64,000 nucleotides of DNA from Vandiemenella viatica (GCA_031002005.1 CM061919.1:221834739-221898738), one strand, 5' to 3'; positions 1 to 11,660 are shown, numbered from the stretch's first letter. Notes: a model not told the origin generated them from the sequence alone. Program-made: numbers and translations.

Positions 1-534
1 TCTCATGGGATTGAATGCGTCGCTAGGAGCAGTCGTGATGTTTCGGAGCAGTGGACGTAATAGTGCACCTGCCCGACACTAATTAGAGTTACGCTCATTA
101 GCGAGAGATAAGCTCGCACGGGTTTGGGATAATGGCGGCATTAGAGAAGCTCCAGGAAACTGGCGCCGGAGTTGTAAATTTGTTGAGAGCAAGTTCTCCG
201 TTTCACCGGGTCCCACGCGCTTAACAAGGTTCAGCCCTACCTGGAGTAATGGTTTAATATGGTACATACGGCCTTTTGAATGTTTTAGTGTAATTTTTGT
301 AAATCCCCGGAAAACAATCGTGCTTTCTTCTCATGTAAATTTGTGTTGCAAAAGGTGGTGGGGACAGTCATGTTTTCAATTAAGTGGGAAAACTGCAGAC
401 GAATCAAATCTATACAAAAGCTAGATCGTACGTGTACTTCCCTCATATGAGGGTTATTTTTTAAATAAGGTCCATTTTTAATAAGAAGCAAAGTTCTGTA
501 AATATCGTTAAAATATATTTATTCCCATATTTAC

Positions 535-745
535 ATCTATTTTCCTACGTAATTTCCATTTTTGTTCAAACATTTGTCATACCGTTCAACGAAATTTTTG
601 AATTCCGATGTCAAAGAAACCTGCCGACATGACTGAGGATTCTTATTTCTTCGTCGTCGTTGAACCGTTGACCGTTAAGAAAATCCTTTAAATATAAGTG
701 AAAATCACTGCGTGCAAGGTCTGGACCGTAAGGTGGACGTTCCAG
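535..745 (-). pseudogene. mariner-family transposase C-terminal relic
   Basis: On the minus strand, a patchy reading recovers the C-terminal part of a Tc1/mariner DDE transposase. It reads PPYGPDLARSDFHLYLKDF (third catalytic aspartate region), then NGQRFNDDEE, and after frame breaks a YDKCLNKNGNYV-like end. These match the conserved carboxy end of mariner transposases. Stop codons and frameshifts interrupt it and the N-terminal two thirds are not recognisable, so it is a dead copy. It differs in sequence from the mariner at 5.6-6.8 kb, whose end reads GDYVEK, so it belongs to another lineage. The AT-rich sequence left of it may hold the element end but I could not define an inverted repeat. 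Confidence 0.7.
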
Positions 746-986
746 TTGTTCCCATCACGTCACGTACTAAACCCTCATAAATTGAGGTGGTCTGCCTGGT
801 CATTGCTCATCCGTGGAGGAAAGAAAAGTGTGAAGGCGACCCAAAAGACTTTCACCACGCACTGTAGTGAAGTAGGGTGGGGAGGTCGCCATATTTGGAT
901 TTCCCTAGAAAAACGGGGAATATGCACACACCTCAAGAGGATGATATGATAACCGTGGCACCGCAATTTGATGATGGATTATTATG

Positions 987-1402
987 TAACTCTACGAGAC
1001 AAATCAAAACTGAAGAATAATTTTTTATATATATCCTGCTTAATTCTCGATATATACTATCTCAAAAGTTAAGTGTTTTGGGTTTAAATTCAGAAGAAAA
1101 ATTTTCCCAAAGTGAAATTTGATTATATGTAACATGACGAGACAAATCGAAAGTAAATAACATTTTTCGATATCTCGCTTAGTTCTCGAGATATACTGTC
1201 TCCAAATTGAGGTGGTTAGGTTGGGATGCGGCATGGTCCAAAAAATAATTTTGCCAAAGCTACTACGAACTACATGCTGCATATGCAGAGTGGGTGTTAT
1301 ATATTTTTTTTTTTTTTACTACACCTTTTGGTTAGGTTGAAACGCGGCCTGGACCAGAATAAAAACGTCACCAAAGCCACAAGGAACTATAGCTACGAGA
1401 GG
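987..1402. repeat. two diverged tandem-like duplications
   Basis: Two module types each occur twice. The first begins with an ACGAGACAAATC block and runs to a CTCGATATATACT or CTCGAGATATACT block, at about 987-1075 and 1130-1217. The second begins GGTTAGGTTG and runs through a CCAAAGC block to GAACTA, at about 1213-1285 and 1331-1402. Copies differ by many substitutions and small indels, so the duplication is old. No coding potential is evident. It may be part of an unclassified repeat. Confidence 0.5.
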
Positions 1403-1699
1403 AACTAAGGAAGATATTAAAAAAATTTACTCTTGATTATCGATTGGTTTCGTCGATTTACATGAGAATTACCAAATTCCTTCGCCACAGTTATGATAGC
1501 GCTGCCCACCTCAACACACAAAATTTATTGCGAACTACAGACTTTCAATACTTGTTTACAATTAGGCTAGCCTATTATGTGGAGAATAGTAAGTCTACAC
1601 TACACCAACAAATATTTGAGAAAAACGTCATCCTATTGAAAGCAATAAATAAATCTATCATGATAGGCCCTAATCTTGCAGATACCTATTAAACACTTC

Positions 1700-1797
1700 A
1701 AAAACAATAATTACAATGTGACTAAATTATAAAACGGTATTCCAGGTTATTTCCTATCTGGTCTGTTTGTACAACCGTAAACAACACAAGCTGGCAT
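1700..1797 (-). pseudogene. THAP-type zinc-finger N-terminus relic
   Basis: A minus-strand ATG at 1797 opens MPACVVYGCTNRPDRK and then stops. This is the usual start of a THAP domain, with the first two zinc-ligand cysteines spaced Cys-x4-Cys followed by an asparagine. Reading on past the stop gives PGIPFYNL, which resembles the next conserved stretch (GISFHRFP type). No further conserved THAP residues are recognisable. I read it as a broken THAP domain, either from a P-element-like or other THAP transposon or from a decayed gene. No good splice donor sits before the stop that would rescue it as a first exon. Confidence 0.4.
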
Positions 1798-1878
1798 TAT
1801 AAAAAACTTTGAAATATTAGAAAATGAAATAATTACAGCAGCAAACAGTGCAAAATAGCGCAATCTATTATGGCCGCC

Positions 1879-1888
1879 GCGCATGCGC
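1879..1888. promoter_or_regulatory. NRF-1-type palindrome
   Basis: The palindrome GCGCATGCGC matches the core of the NRF-1 (Drosophila ewg) site. It sits in a short GC-rich patch next to GGCCGCC, about 80 bases upstream of the minus-strand THAP start. Such sites mark CpG-type promoters, but no intact transcript is visible here. Confidence 0.35.
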
Positions 1889-2299
1889 AATAGGAGCAGA
1901 ATGCTTACAGGAGGCTTCACAGATTTAGCGGTATTTCGCCTCCTCTCTTTTCCTTCCTCCATTGGCTCATTTAACCCCACCGTCATGGGAATATTCTCAC
2001 CCACTTTCGAATTTTACTATCACTCATAGTGCTATCACCATACACTTCAGAAATCTGACGGTGAATTTCCGCTGCTGCCAACTTTCTTGCACTCCAGAAT
2101 CTGATTACAGATCGTATCTTGCAGTCGGCGAGCAAATGAATTCAGCACACATACAGATGATACGGCTGCAAATAGCGTCTAAATGCACGCAATGCTGGGA
2201 GCAGACGCGCATGGGCACTGCGGCGTTCGCGCGTCATTCTCGCTCTCATTCATAAACTGCCTTTGTTTAGGACAATTAAGATAAGGTCAGGTGCTCATT

Positions 2300-4320
2300 T
2301 CAGCCAGATCAGGTCACATGGTCATGACATTTGACCGTAAAAATCACTTCTTTATCCTAAAACTCACCTTTTTGTCACTTTTAGGTTTTGTGCTAAACGA
2401 TTTTTTGTTTAAATCGACCTTAAAAAATCCAAAGATGTTCAAATCCAAGAGACAGATAATATAAGGTAACCTGATCGCGACCTGTGATCCTAAAAATTCA
2501 TTTTATGTCCCTAAAAATTACCAAAAAAAGTGTTTGGGTCTACTAAGGGTGACGTCGTTTATTCCACGCGCATCCTCCGATCACCCCAAGGAGGTTGTGA
2601 ACCTTCTTTTCAAATGGAAAGTAAACAGTTCCCTACTCTCAGGCACATTCTGGATAAAGTGTTCTTGTTAATTGGCAGCTATTCTAGATCCGTGACCATA
2701 TCTAAATCGCGATCAAAGGCTTGTATCTAGTAAAGATTCATGAAGCTGTTAGGACAGTAATGAATGTACCGCGGTAAAGCAACAGATCGAGAAATGCATC
2801 AAATCAAAGTATGGTGGAGAAGGGGTTGGTGATAAATGCAGCTGGAAGAAGCTAATGTGTCTGCGTAGCATCTTTTTTCCTGGCTGAATAAATTGGCAGT
2901 AGTGGAGCAAGACATTGTTAATTAATTTCGTCTTTTAATTATAGGTCTAAGGCAGTACGAAATTAGTCTGTAATTCGAACGACAGCAACCGGTCTGCCCC
3001 TGTGTAGTGCCAAATTTTCAGCCATTCCAAGCATTATGGCTGTACTTAAGATACGATCTCAAAAGTTCCTGTCCTCACTTGCTCCGACATTTGACTTTTA
3101 CTGGATGGTTGGAGTTCAAACAGTGAAGATAAAGAATATTTCTACTGGAACCTTGATATGCGGAATGTCCCCTCTCCCCAACAAGTCGCACACCCAGCCT
3201 AACTCAGCACACCAAGTCTCGAGGCTATGAAGAACTCCTGTTTCGTCAATCCTGCCTTCTTGTCCTCTCAAACAGCCAATCCCTGTACTAGTACCTACCT
3301 TCCTACCTACCTTCCTTAAATGTGTTGTTTTGCTTTCCAACACTGTCGCTACGATTGCAACCGTTGATACTCCGACTTTTCGATAAAGTTTAAGCTGTTA
3401 GTTTTCCTTTGGCACACCATGTCTCGTTGGATGTCTCCAGTGTGAGTGTTGTGTTGTGGCCGCAGCTGCCGAGTTGGCCACGCCAGCTGTTTGGCGACAG
3501 CTGTGGGCGGCCAAACCTCATAACTGCTCGCTCCTCTGCACCAACTGCCGACCACACTTCACTACACCTTGCAGCTTATGTGTGAATATCTCCTGTGGAT
3601 TGCTATTCGGTCTCAGAATAAATTGCTGACTTCAGATTTACACACAATACAAGTTTAGGTGACGCAAAACAGAATATAATGTTTAAGATGGTTTAAAATT
3701 CGTTCCGAAGGGTCAGTTAAAGTTAAAGTGCATTGAAATTTTTAGCTACTCCAAAGTGGGGGTATCTTAGTTTAGAGTTCGTCAACTAGAGAGAGATATG
3801 TTTCCACTGGAGAATAAAGGCGTGGATGGCCATCAGAGTTGTCAAATATTAAACCATTTTCGATACTAACTCTACATCAAAGACGCTGTTATCTAATTTG
3901 TCTCAAATATTGACCAAATACTTACATCAGTGTAGTTTGTAAGTTGTTACTTAAACTAGTAAAATGTTTTATTTTGCCGTTATATTAGCACCATTTTATT
4001 AATGGTTCTTCAGAAAGCATTGCATTCTAATGGTATTATTAAATTAAAGTTTTGGTGGAATCGAAAGCTTGCGTTAGCGACGCTATCGGTAAAGCGTGGT
4101 TTTGAACGGAGTCAGTTACCTAAACAGAAAATATGTAACACGTTGATTTCTGAGAAGTGGGTAACGTCTAACCTACCTCGTCCATATCTCTGCTGGGGTT
4201 TTGCGTACTTTGATGGCTAAGGCTGCGGCAACAATCAGAGGCGTTTGCACGCCATGTAATATTCTGTAGATCTCTTGGTGCTACTATTTAGTGACCAGTT
4301 CATTTTACTCAGCGAGATTA
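2300..4320. other. no gene recognised
   Basis: AT-rich sequence with frequent stops on both strands. Short open frames here show no recognisable domain. A small CCTACCTTC-type simple repeat lies near 3292-3317. I see nothing else I can support. Confidence 0.5.
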
Positions 4321-4390
4321 GTGTTTTTGGTAGATCACTGTCGTAAGTTTAAGGGCGGAGAGGAGATGGCTGTTTTATTTTTCTTATGGC

Positions 4391-4655
4391 TTTGTCCCCC
4401 GTCGATGTCGAGATTAGATGCAGGAAAGGAGTCGAGACAGGAAGTAATTCAGCCATGGCATTTTTGAACGAACCGTCCCGTAATTCGCCTGGAGTGATTT
4501 GGGGAAACCATGGAAAACCAAAACCTGGACAGCAACGAAAGACTTCATTGCAATAATACTCTGAGAAAGCCTTCGTACTTACACCAAATCTGGACGGCCG
4601 GACGGGAATTCGAAGCCAGAGCGTTACCGCTCATTCATCACGCTCGTTGAAAAGG
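4391..4655 (-). repeat. tRNA-derived SINE, family A
   Basis: The tRNA-like head lies at the right, around a GGAATTCGAAGCC block with a B-box-like GTTCGA-type motif read on the minus strand. To the left come the body blocks GCCTGGAGTGATTTGGGGAAACC and GGAAGTAATTCAGCCATGGC. The same block order is seen near 26.9, 28.4, 54.2 and 57.9 kb in this window. Copies are strongly diverged and some are truncated. A body with an AACCATGG block and a head with RNA polymerase III boxes is typical of SINEs in insects with large genomes. Confidence 0.6.
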
Positions 4656-5560
4656 ATAGTTGTACTCATTAGATGTATTGTACACCACATGTGTCCACCA
4701 GAAAGGAAACTTGCAACTAACATTGTCACTGCGACTAATATTGTCACTACACGTCAACCGATCTCAGTAGCTGATGGCTTGGTAGTAACGTGTCTATTTA
4801 GTTTTGGCTGTCCTTAAAGTCTGACGAAGGCTATTTCCTGAATTTATGCTACCTTGGAACGCTTTCCTGGTTCCGATTTCCGTAAAATTTAAGATTCACT
4901 TTAACCAAAAGGATTGATTAGGAGGCAACAACTGAGGTGGATTGCATAGTCATTTGAAAATTTCTTCCGTTCAATGACTCGCAAGTAGTACAGATTTATT
5001 ATTCTCACAAAATTTCAACATTAATATCGCATTTTGTTTCACAGCCCAGTCTTTGCCGAATGGATGACTCGAAGCAGAAGGAATCAACCCTTACTTGTCA
5101 ATCAGAGCGAAGGATCCGATAATCACACGGCATCATCTTGTTGTTGATGTTGGAAACTACCCCTAGTGTATGGGTTCCCAAAGAATTTATCATGCACCCC
5201 TCCCCTCTCTCCGCCACAATTTTATTATTAAGAATATAAATTCCTTTTTCTCAGTACTGACAGTAACATCTCGGAGGAAACTGACCAAGTATGTGAGGTC
5301 AGAATAAGGTTTTCAACTATAAGGAGCGTTGAAGGTGACATAGTACATCCGACGATGTAGCGCAAGGATATCGTCCATACGGTTGGCAAAGCTATCTTGC
5401 ACCCCCTCCCCTTACATGTCTTCGCGCCCTATTGTTTGGTGCATCTCTCGGTTTTGGAATCTATACCCTAGCGGAAGATTAATCAGAAATTGTCGACTCG
5501 AGTTGGAGAAGGGAACAAAACATTTGCATTAAAGAAGCAAAAGGTATTCGATGGAAAGTA

Positions 5561-6831
5561 CGAGGGTGGTCTGAAAAGTTTCCAACCTAAGACATTTTTT
5601 CCGAGTTTTTATTTTTCAACATAGTCTCCTTGTAATTCTACACACTTCTCCCAGCGATGCTCCCATCTCTGTAACCCGTCCAAATAGTACTCGGCGTTTT
5701 TCTCTGCAAAATAATTGTTCACGAAGGTGATTGCCTCTTCATTTGACGAAAATCTCTGTCCTCCGAGCGCAATTTTTAGATGAGGGAACAAAAAGAAGTC
5801 GCTTGGGGCTAGATCTGGTGAGTAAGGCGGATGGTCATGCAGTTCAAACCGTAATTCGTGAATTTCGCCATGGCAACCGCTGAGGTGTGAGACGGTGCAT
5901 TGTCTTGGTGAAACAGGATTTTCTTTTTCTGCGAATGTGGCCGTTTTTTCCGCAAGTTCTGCCTTCAGTTTGTCTAGTTATGATGCGTAGTATGCTCCTG
6001 TAATGGTTTTTCCTTTTTGAAGGTAATCGATTAAAATAATTCCACGACTATCCCAAAAAAGTCGCCAGCACTTTCCCAGCCGAAAAAAGTTTTTGCTTTT
6101 TTGGAGCCGGTTTCCCCTTTGCAGTCCACTGTTTGGACTGTATTTTTGTTTCGGGCGTATAAGGGTGTATCCAAGTTTCAACTAAAGTAATTAATCGGCG
6201 CCAAAACACGGATTTATTGCGCCTAAACTGCGCCAATAGAGCGTTGGAAATTTTCATTCGAACACGTTTTAGGTCTAACGTGAGCAAACGCGGCACCCAA
6301 CGCGCGGACAGCTTTCTCATACGTAAATGTTGATTTAATATGTAACAAATACTTTCTTTTGAAATGTTCATAACCTCTGCTATATCTCTCACTTTAATTC
6401 GGCGGTCGTCTAGCACCAATTGGTGAACTTTGGCGATGTCTTCGTCGGTAGTTGCAGTTTTTTGACGTCCCGAACGTTCATCGTCTCCCAAGCTCTTACG
6501 GCCACGTTTAAATTAAACTGCCCAAAATTTCACTGTGGTAAGTGATGGTGCAGAGTCCCCATACACAGAATCCAACTCATCTCTGATTTGCGTAGGCGTA
6601 TTGCCTTTCAAAAACAAATATTTAATGACAGCTCGATACTCGATTTTGTCCATTTTCACAAAAACACTCACATCAACTCACTCAAACGACTGTTACATAA
6701 CAACTGCGCGTCCAAAATGGCTGAAAACTTTGGTGAGTAACTGTCAACAGATAAACAACGAAATTCACTAGCTTTTATTTACGAGTGTTGCCATCTTCAC
6801 GTTGAGGTCGGAAACTTTCAGACCATCCTCG
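5561..6831 (-). mobile_element. mariner-family DNA transposon, near full length
   Basis: Both ends carry a matching inverted repeat of about 28 bases: CGAGGGTGGTCTGAAAAGTT on the left, and on the right CGAGGATGGTCTGAAAGTTT when read on the minus strand. TA flanks each end (5559-5560 and 6832-6833), the expected target duplication of Tc1/mariner elements. The 1,271-base length fits a full mariner. The enclosed minus-strand transposase is broken, so the copy is non-autonomous. Confidence 0.93.
5609..6653 (-). pseudogene. broken mariner transposase
   Basis: The frame starts at an ATG at 6653 with MDKIEYRAVIKYLFLKGNTP. A segment is then lost or shifted after TTVKFWAV, before the linker DDERSGRQKTATTDEDI. 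The helix-turn-helix and WVPRLL region follow (MRKLSARWVPRLLTLDLKR). The first catalytic motif reads LVETWIHPYTPE where the family has VDETW, so the first aspartate appears replaced by valine. The second motif HQDNAPSH and the third YSPDLAPSDFFLF are intact but lie in other frames. The end is KCVELQGDYVEK. At least two frameshifts plus the lost aspartate make it inactive. The family is the mariner D,D34D group. Confidence 0.9.
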
Positions 6832-6944
6832 TATTTCTCTAAACTACTTTTGAGTTCATAAAATAGTCTGGGGCTATAATATCATAAAATAATCCGGATA
6901 TAAACAGTCTAAACTAGCATAATTGCCTGCGTATGTGACTCGTA

Positions 6945-7944
6945 NNNNNNNNNNNNNNNNNNNNNNNNNNNNNNNNNNNNNNNNNNNNNNNNNNNNNNNN
7001 NNNNNNNNNNNNNNNNNNNNNNNNNNNNNNNNNNNNNNNNNNNNNNNNNNNNNNNNNNNNNNNNNNNNNNNNNNNNNNNNNNNNNNNNNNNNNNNNNNNN
7101 NNNNNNNNNNNNNNNNNNNNNNNNNNNNNNNNNNNNNNNNNNNNNNNNNNNNNNNNNNNNNNNNNNNNNNNNNNNNNNNNNNNNNNNNNNNNNNNNNNNN
7201 NNNNNNNNNNNNNNNNNNNNNNNNNNNNNNNNNNNNNNNNNNNNNNNNNNNNNNNNNNNNNNNNNNNNNNNNNNNNNNNNNNNNNNNNNNNNNNNNNNNN
7301 NNNNNNNNNNNNNNNNNNNNNNNNNNNNNNNNNNNNNNNNNNNNNNNNNNNNNNNNNNNNNNNNNNNNNNNNNNNNNNNNNNNNNNNNNNNNNNNNNNNN
7401 NNNNNNNNNNNNNNNNNNNNNNNNNNNNNNNNNNNNNNNNNNNNNNNNNNNNNNNNNNNNNNNNNNNNNNNNNNNNNNNNNNNNNNNNNNNNNNNNNNNN
7501 NNNNNNNNNNNNNNNNNNNNNNNNNNNNNNNNNNNNNNNNNNNNNNNNNNNNNNNNNNNNNNNNNNNNNNNNNNNNNNNNNNNNNNNNNNNNNNNNNNNN
7601 NNNNNNNNNNNNNNNNNNNNNNNNNNNNNNNNNNNNNNNNNNNNNNNNNNNNNNNNNNNNNNNNNNNNNNNNNNNNNNNNNNNNNNNNNNNNNNNNNNNN
7701 NNNNNNNNNNNNNNNNNNNNNNNNNNNNNNNNNNNNNNNNNNNNNNNNNNNNNNNNNNNNNNNNNNNNNNNNNNNNNNNNNNNNNNNNNNNNNNNNNNNN
7801 NNNNNNNNNNNNNNNNNNNNNNNNNNNNNNNNNNNNNNNNNNNNNNNNNNNNNNNNNNNNNNNNNNNNNNNNNNNNNNNNNNNNNNNNNNNNNNNNNNNN
7901 NNNNNNNNNNNNNNNNNNNNNNNNNNNNNNNNNNNNNNNNNNNN
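6945..7944. other. assembly gap of 1,000 N
   Basis: An unbroken run of exactly 1,000 N. The round length suggests a placeholder rather than a measured distance. A missing 3' exon of the minus-strand gene could lie here. Confidence 0.99.
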
Positions 7945-9570
7945 ACCATTATTGATTCCAACGTGAGTAAGTAATATTACATTCAAGATTGATGTCTTCA
8001 AACTGACAATTTACAATTTTTGGTTTTCTGTGATCTAAGCGAGTTAAAAATATTCCGAAAGAGCATATATGAAAAAACTACCAAGATTTATACACAATCC
8101 TGCTAGTGGATGAAAACAATAACTTCCAACCTTACGAATTATATGAAGAATTACTAACATTGATCTCAAATTTATCTGATTTCATCAACCATGTGAAATA
8201 GCTGCATCAGTACATATCAGAAAGTAACTTGAAAAAAAATTTACCCAAATATTTATACTGTCATTCAAAGTTTGTTAAATGTATAAGGAAGTATATCCTC
8301 CACTGAAAGGAGCTTTTAAAAATTAATAAAAAAATTAGTTGCCAAGCATAATTGTTCAGCAATGACTTATAGCTTTGGCATTTTTATCACTTTAACAGAT
8401 ATAGAATTTAAGCACGATTACAAAGTTCAGTAAGGCTAAGAGCAGGAAATTTGATTCTTTAATTCTTTACTGTTAGTTATTAATTAATAATGTTAGTTAC
8501 TGTGAATAAGTTTCATTTTTGTGAGTAAAAATTACAGGTAAAAATTAGACAGGTTAAAAAAAATCTTTTTAAATTTCGCCGTCTTGCAACACCAGCAAAA
8601 CTCAACTTGCCCACATGAAATTTAGTTCTTGCCCTGCCAGTGCATAGATAAATAAGTGATGTCAATGTAAACTTGTTCCTGTTATTGTTATTGTTCAGTG
8701 TAATGGGAAGCTGTCAGTATTTCTGGAATGAAAGCCCACTTATGATATTTAGCAATGATCTTAAATAGTTCTAAGACTTCTATATTAGAAATAACTGTTG
8801 TCAGAAATATAAAGTAACATTTACTGGCTACAAAGCCAGCATATACTGCAGCAACATTTTTACTCATGCAAGCTAGGTAGGTAGCAATAAGTTCATAGTT
8901 TCTATAAGTCTAAAGCATAGTTAGTGTTGCAATTAATTTTATATCCGAAATAAGGGTTAAGACCCCTAAGAAACAGCCATTTACTTAATCCCTAGACGAA
9001 CAGCGCTCATTTTGATGCCATCTGGAAATGAATAGACTGTTGTAGAAACAATGCTGTTCTGTCCTCATTCTGAAAATTAGGAACTTTGCCTCATCAGTGA
9101 AATATTCAAGGCTTTTAAAAAGTTGGGCTTATAACCTTTTAAAGTACGAATACAGTACCAAAATTAAAATATTCTGCCAGCAGACCACCTGAGCCACCTC
9201 CGCAGACCACAGATTGAGAAATACTGTTCTAGGGGATTGAATGTGACAAAAATGGCAGCAGCAGCTGCTGCACTCTACCAACAGTTAGTAACTTTTTTGA
9301 GCTCCAAAATGTTCCAGAACCCACGTGTCTGCCCACTGCCCTGGACAGTGTGAGACAGAACAAAGATGTCACCAGCCTGCACTAGAAAAGCAGCTCGCCT
9401 TCCTTGTATATTTTCGCAAAAAACAGCAGAGCGTATCCATGATTTGTGACATCTTCACAACAGTGAAATAGCTCACTGATGTGGCCAACAGATGATGTTC
9501 AACATTTTTCCTAGGTGTCCCAAGTTATCAAATATTAGAGAACGCCGCATTTATAAATATTTCCCTTTCA
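7945..9570. other. AT-rich stretch without a recognisable exon
   Basis: This sequence lies downstream of the last identified exon of the minus-strand gene. It is AT-rich, with no long open frame and no clear acceptor-exon-donor set. It may be intron or untranslated sequence. A short hAT-like end lies at 9170-9235. Confidence 0.4.
9170..9235 (-). repeat. hAT-like MITE end fragment
   Basis: On the minus strand the sequence reads CAGTATTTCTCAATCTGTGG followed by TCTGCGGAGGTGG. This resembles the outer end of widespread hAT non-autonomous elements (CAGTGGTTCTCAA type followed by a GTGGTCCG block). Only one end is visible and no 8-base duplication could be confirmed. Confidence 0.3.
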
Positions 9571-9575
9571 CTACA

Positions 9576-9594
9576 TTTATTTCTTTAATTTATT
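9576..9594 (-). terminator. two poly(A) signals after an intronic stop
   Basis: If the donor at 9673 is not used, the exon frame continues 27 codons to a TAA at 9592-9590. AATAAA hexamers then occur on the minus strand at 9594-9589, overlapping the stop, and at 9581-9576. They could end an intronic-polyadenylation isoform. The surroundings are AT-rich, so chance occurrence is quite possible. Confidence 0.3.
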
Positions 9595-9673
9595 CTTTTA
9601 GAAGGAGGTGACAAGTCACAGTGTCACTTCGTCTAGACCCATCTGCGGCAACTGTGCAATGCATTTTACTAAC

Positions 9674-10321
9674 CTGAGCATCTCCAGTAGCAGCTTCTGG
9701 GGACTTGGCAGGAGCAGGCACCTCAGCTGGTGCAGGAGATTCTACTGCAACGACAGTAATGTTTTCGGTTGCAGCTGGTACAGTATCGACAACTGTAGGT
9801 GGAGTCTCCACAGAAACCGTTTCTGTTGCTGCCGGTGCAGGAACAGCGGCCTCAACTTCCGTTACAGGTTCGGCAGTTTTAGTTACTTCAATCTTTTCTG
9901 AAGCATCCTCCACTTTCGTTGGTTCCGGTGCTTCAGTTACTGCAGCAGAGGCAGCCACCTCTGGAATGTTACTTTCAACCTTTTGTGGGCTTGATTCAGA
10001 TTCTTGTGGCACAGGTGCTGGTTCCTCGGGCTTTGATTCAAGATTAGCTGGGGCTGCAATTTCTGGCACAGGGGATGCAACTGGTTCCTCCGGAGCAGGT
10101 GGCTCAACAACAGGTGCCACCACCTCTTCAGTAACTACTGGCGGTGCTGCTTCTACAGGAGCCTCTTCAACTACCTTTACTTCATTTACTGCAGGTACAG
10201 CCTTAGGTTCTTCTGCTGGTGGTGGAGGACTTGCAGGAAGGGGAGGAGGCACCTCTTCTGTTACTTTAGCTGGTTCTTCTTTTTGGGGTTCTGGCTCAGT
10301 CTTTGGTGCTTCAATTTCCGC
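9674..10321 (-). CDS. large Pro/Glu/Ala/Val-rich exon of Akap200-like gene
   Basis: This exon of 648 bases (216 codons) is bounded by a good acceptor (TCTTATTTTGTAG before 10321) and the donor CAG|GTTAGT after 9674, in phase 0 at both ends. It encodes a disordered chain rich in proline, glutamate, alanine and valine. A proline cluster PPPLPASPPPP occupies about residues 25-35, and EEP/VEE repeats follow, ending GDAQ. No folded domain is visible. The skewed composition is held over the whole length in one frame, while the opposite strand is open only because of GC bias. It is assigned to the same gene as the exons at 13.1, 13.5, 20.0 and 62.5 kb by composition, strand and phase. It may be the regulatory or anchoring tail of an A-kinase anchor protein, but I cannot point to an RII-binding helix. 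Confidence 0.85.
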
Positions 10322-10399
10322 CTACAAAATAAGACAGCACATCTTAAACACTGAAGCAGATATACCTCTAAATCAGTAAATAAAAAATGTTACACTGGA

Positions 10400-11390
10400 T
10401 CATAAAACTGAAGTATTCTGTTTTTGGTAGTTTTTTTTTTTTTTTTTTTCTCAATTTGTTCCACACTTATACAAAGTATGTCATAATAGAATAGAAATTT
10501 TATATATCATAACTTATTTTCCAAACAGCAATCAATGCATAAGCCATTGCTCCAGTGTATTTCAGAATATAGAACTGAAGCAAGTAGCTTTAGAAACCTT
10601 ATGACAGGAGAAAAACATTTCTTGAATGTCTAAATAACATCAGGTACACTTCAAGTAAAACATTAAAAACCAAATTTGAAACCTATTGGGGGGGAGGGGG
10701 GCAGTGGAATCCATTTCAGAAGGGAGAACAACAATGTGAAACATTAATAAATGGCAAGTCACTAGTAAAATTATACAAGTATCAACATGTATGATCCAGT
10801 TGGAATCTGATTTAATATAGCTTAAATTGTGGAACTTTTAAAGAATCGCCCATCAATCTGGGTACAAAAAGACAGCAAAGTTTTTTACCATCTCTATTGT
10901 GGCTAAGCTATTACTAAATAAAGTTTACATACTATGCCCTTTCTAACTTGTTCTCTCCTCCCCCCCCCTTTCCCCAAATCATTCATTTTTTCAGTTTGCA
11001 AACTATAAAATGTAATAGCTGTTGCATACTTGCCAACTTTCCCATAAAATTTGGAAAAGTGTTGTATTTTAGAGCTGTACAGATTATTATTTAACAAATT
11101 TCAAAAGAAAATTTGATTATGAAAATGATTACAGGCAGATCTTTATAAGGGACAGTTGAGACGTGTATCAGATTTCATTCATGGTTGTAGGTGTTGCTGT
11201 GACCTCTTGTGTGCTGAAGCTTCTTTCATTTTTTGTCTGTAGGATCACACCAAAGTACACCACATTCAAAAATTAATAGATTTGTCTTTCCAACCATTTC
11301 TTCAAGTAGAATCAATAAGAGTTTGAATTTTGTTTTCTTCCACTTCTGCATTGTCCTGTGTGTATTATATCACCAGTTGGTCAACAATAT
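10400..11390. other. intron, no further feature
   Basis: This is intron between the 9.7-10.3 kb and 13.1 kb exons. It holds a poly-T run near 10431-10450 and a G-rich run near 10686-10700. No exon or named repeat was recognised. Confidence 0.5.
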
Positions 11391-11404
11391 TGTATGTATA
11401 CTAA

Positions 11405-11660
11405 CTTAGTCCCACAACCTGAAGGTTGATTTGATCACCCAAAGGAGGAATACTAAGCCTCTCTGTTAAAGGTAGGATGGCCAGTTCCTTTACACTGGGA
11501 CCTACAATTAAACATTGAATCTGAACCACGGAATGTTCTGGTGTAGCTCACAGGATCAAACAACTCTCAAAACTTCCTGGCTTAGCTAGGATTTGAACAT
11601 GGAACTGAACCCTGAACATTTGAAAACATGTATCTTAACCACTGAGCTACCAGACTGACC
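11405..11660 (-). repeat. tRNA-derived SINE, family B
   Basis: Read on the minus strand from 11660, the head GGTCAGTCTGGTAGCTCAGT contains a clear RNA polymerase III A box (TAGCTCAGTGG). A B-box-like GTTCAAATCC follows about 50 bases on. The body contains AAGGAACTGGCCATCC and GGCTTAGTATTCCTCCTTTG. A second copy at 35.57-35.76 kb shares the same head and body in the same orientation. These are two diverged members of one SINE family. Confidence 0.75.

Noticed and set aside
5868..5880. Second X-box-like CGCCATGGCAACC
   Set aside because: It lies in mariner transposase coding sequence and has only one good half-site.
6874..8001. Very long open frames on both strands over the N run
   Set aside because: They consist almost entirely of undefined residues from the 1,000-base gap.
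9705..10379. 224-codon plus-strand frame rich in Ser/Thr/Gly/Ala
   Set aside because: It is the antisense of the Pro/Glu/Ala exon and is open only because of that exon's composition; splice sites support the minus strand.
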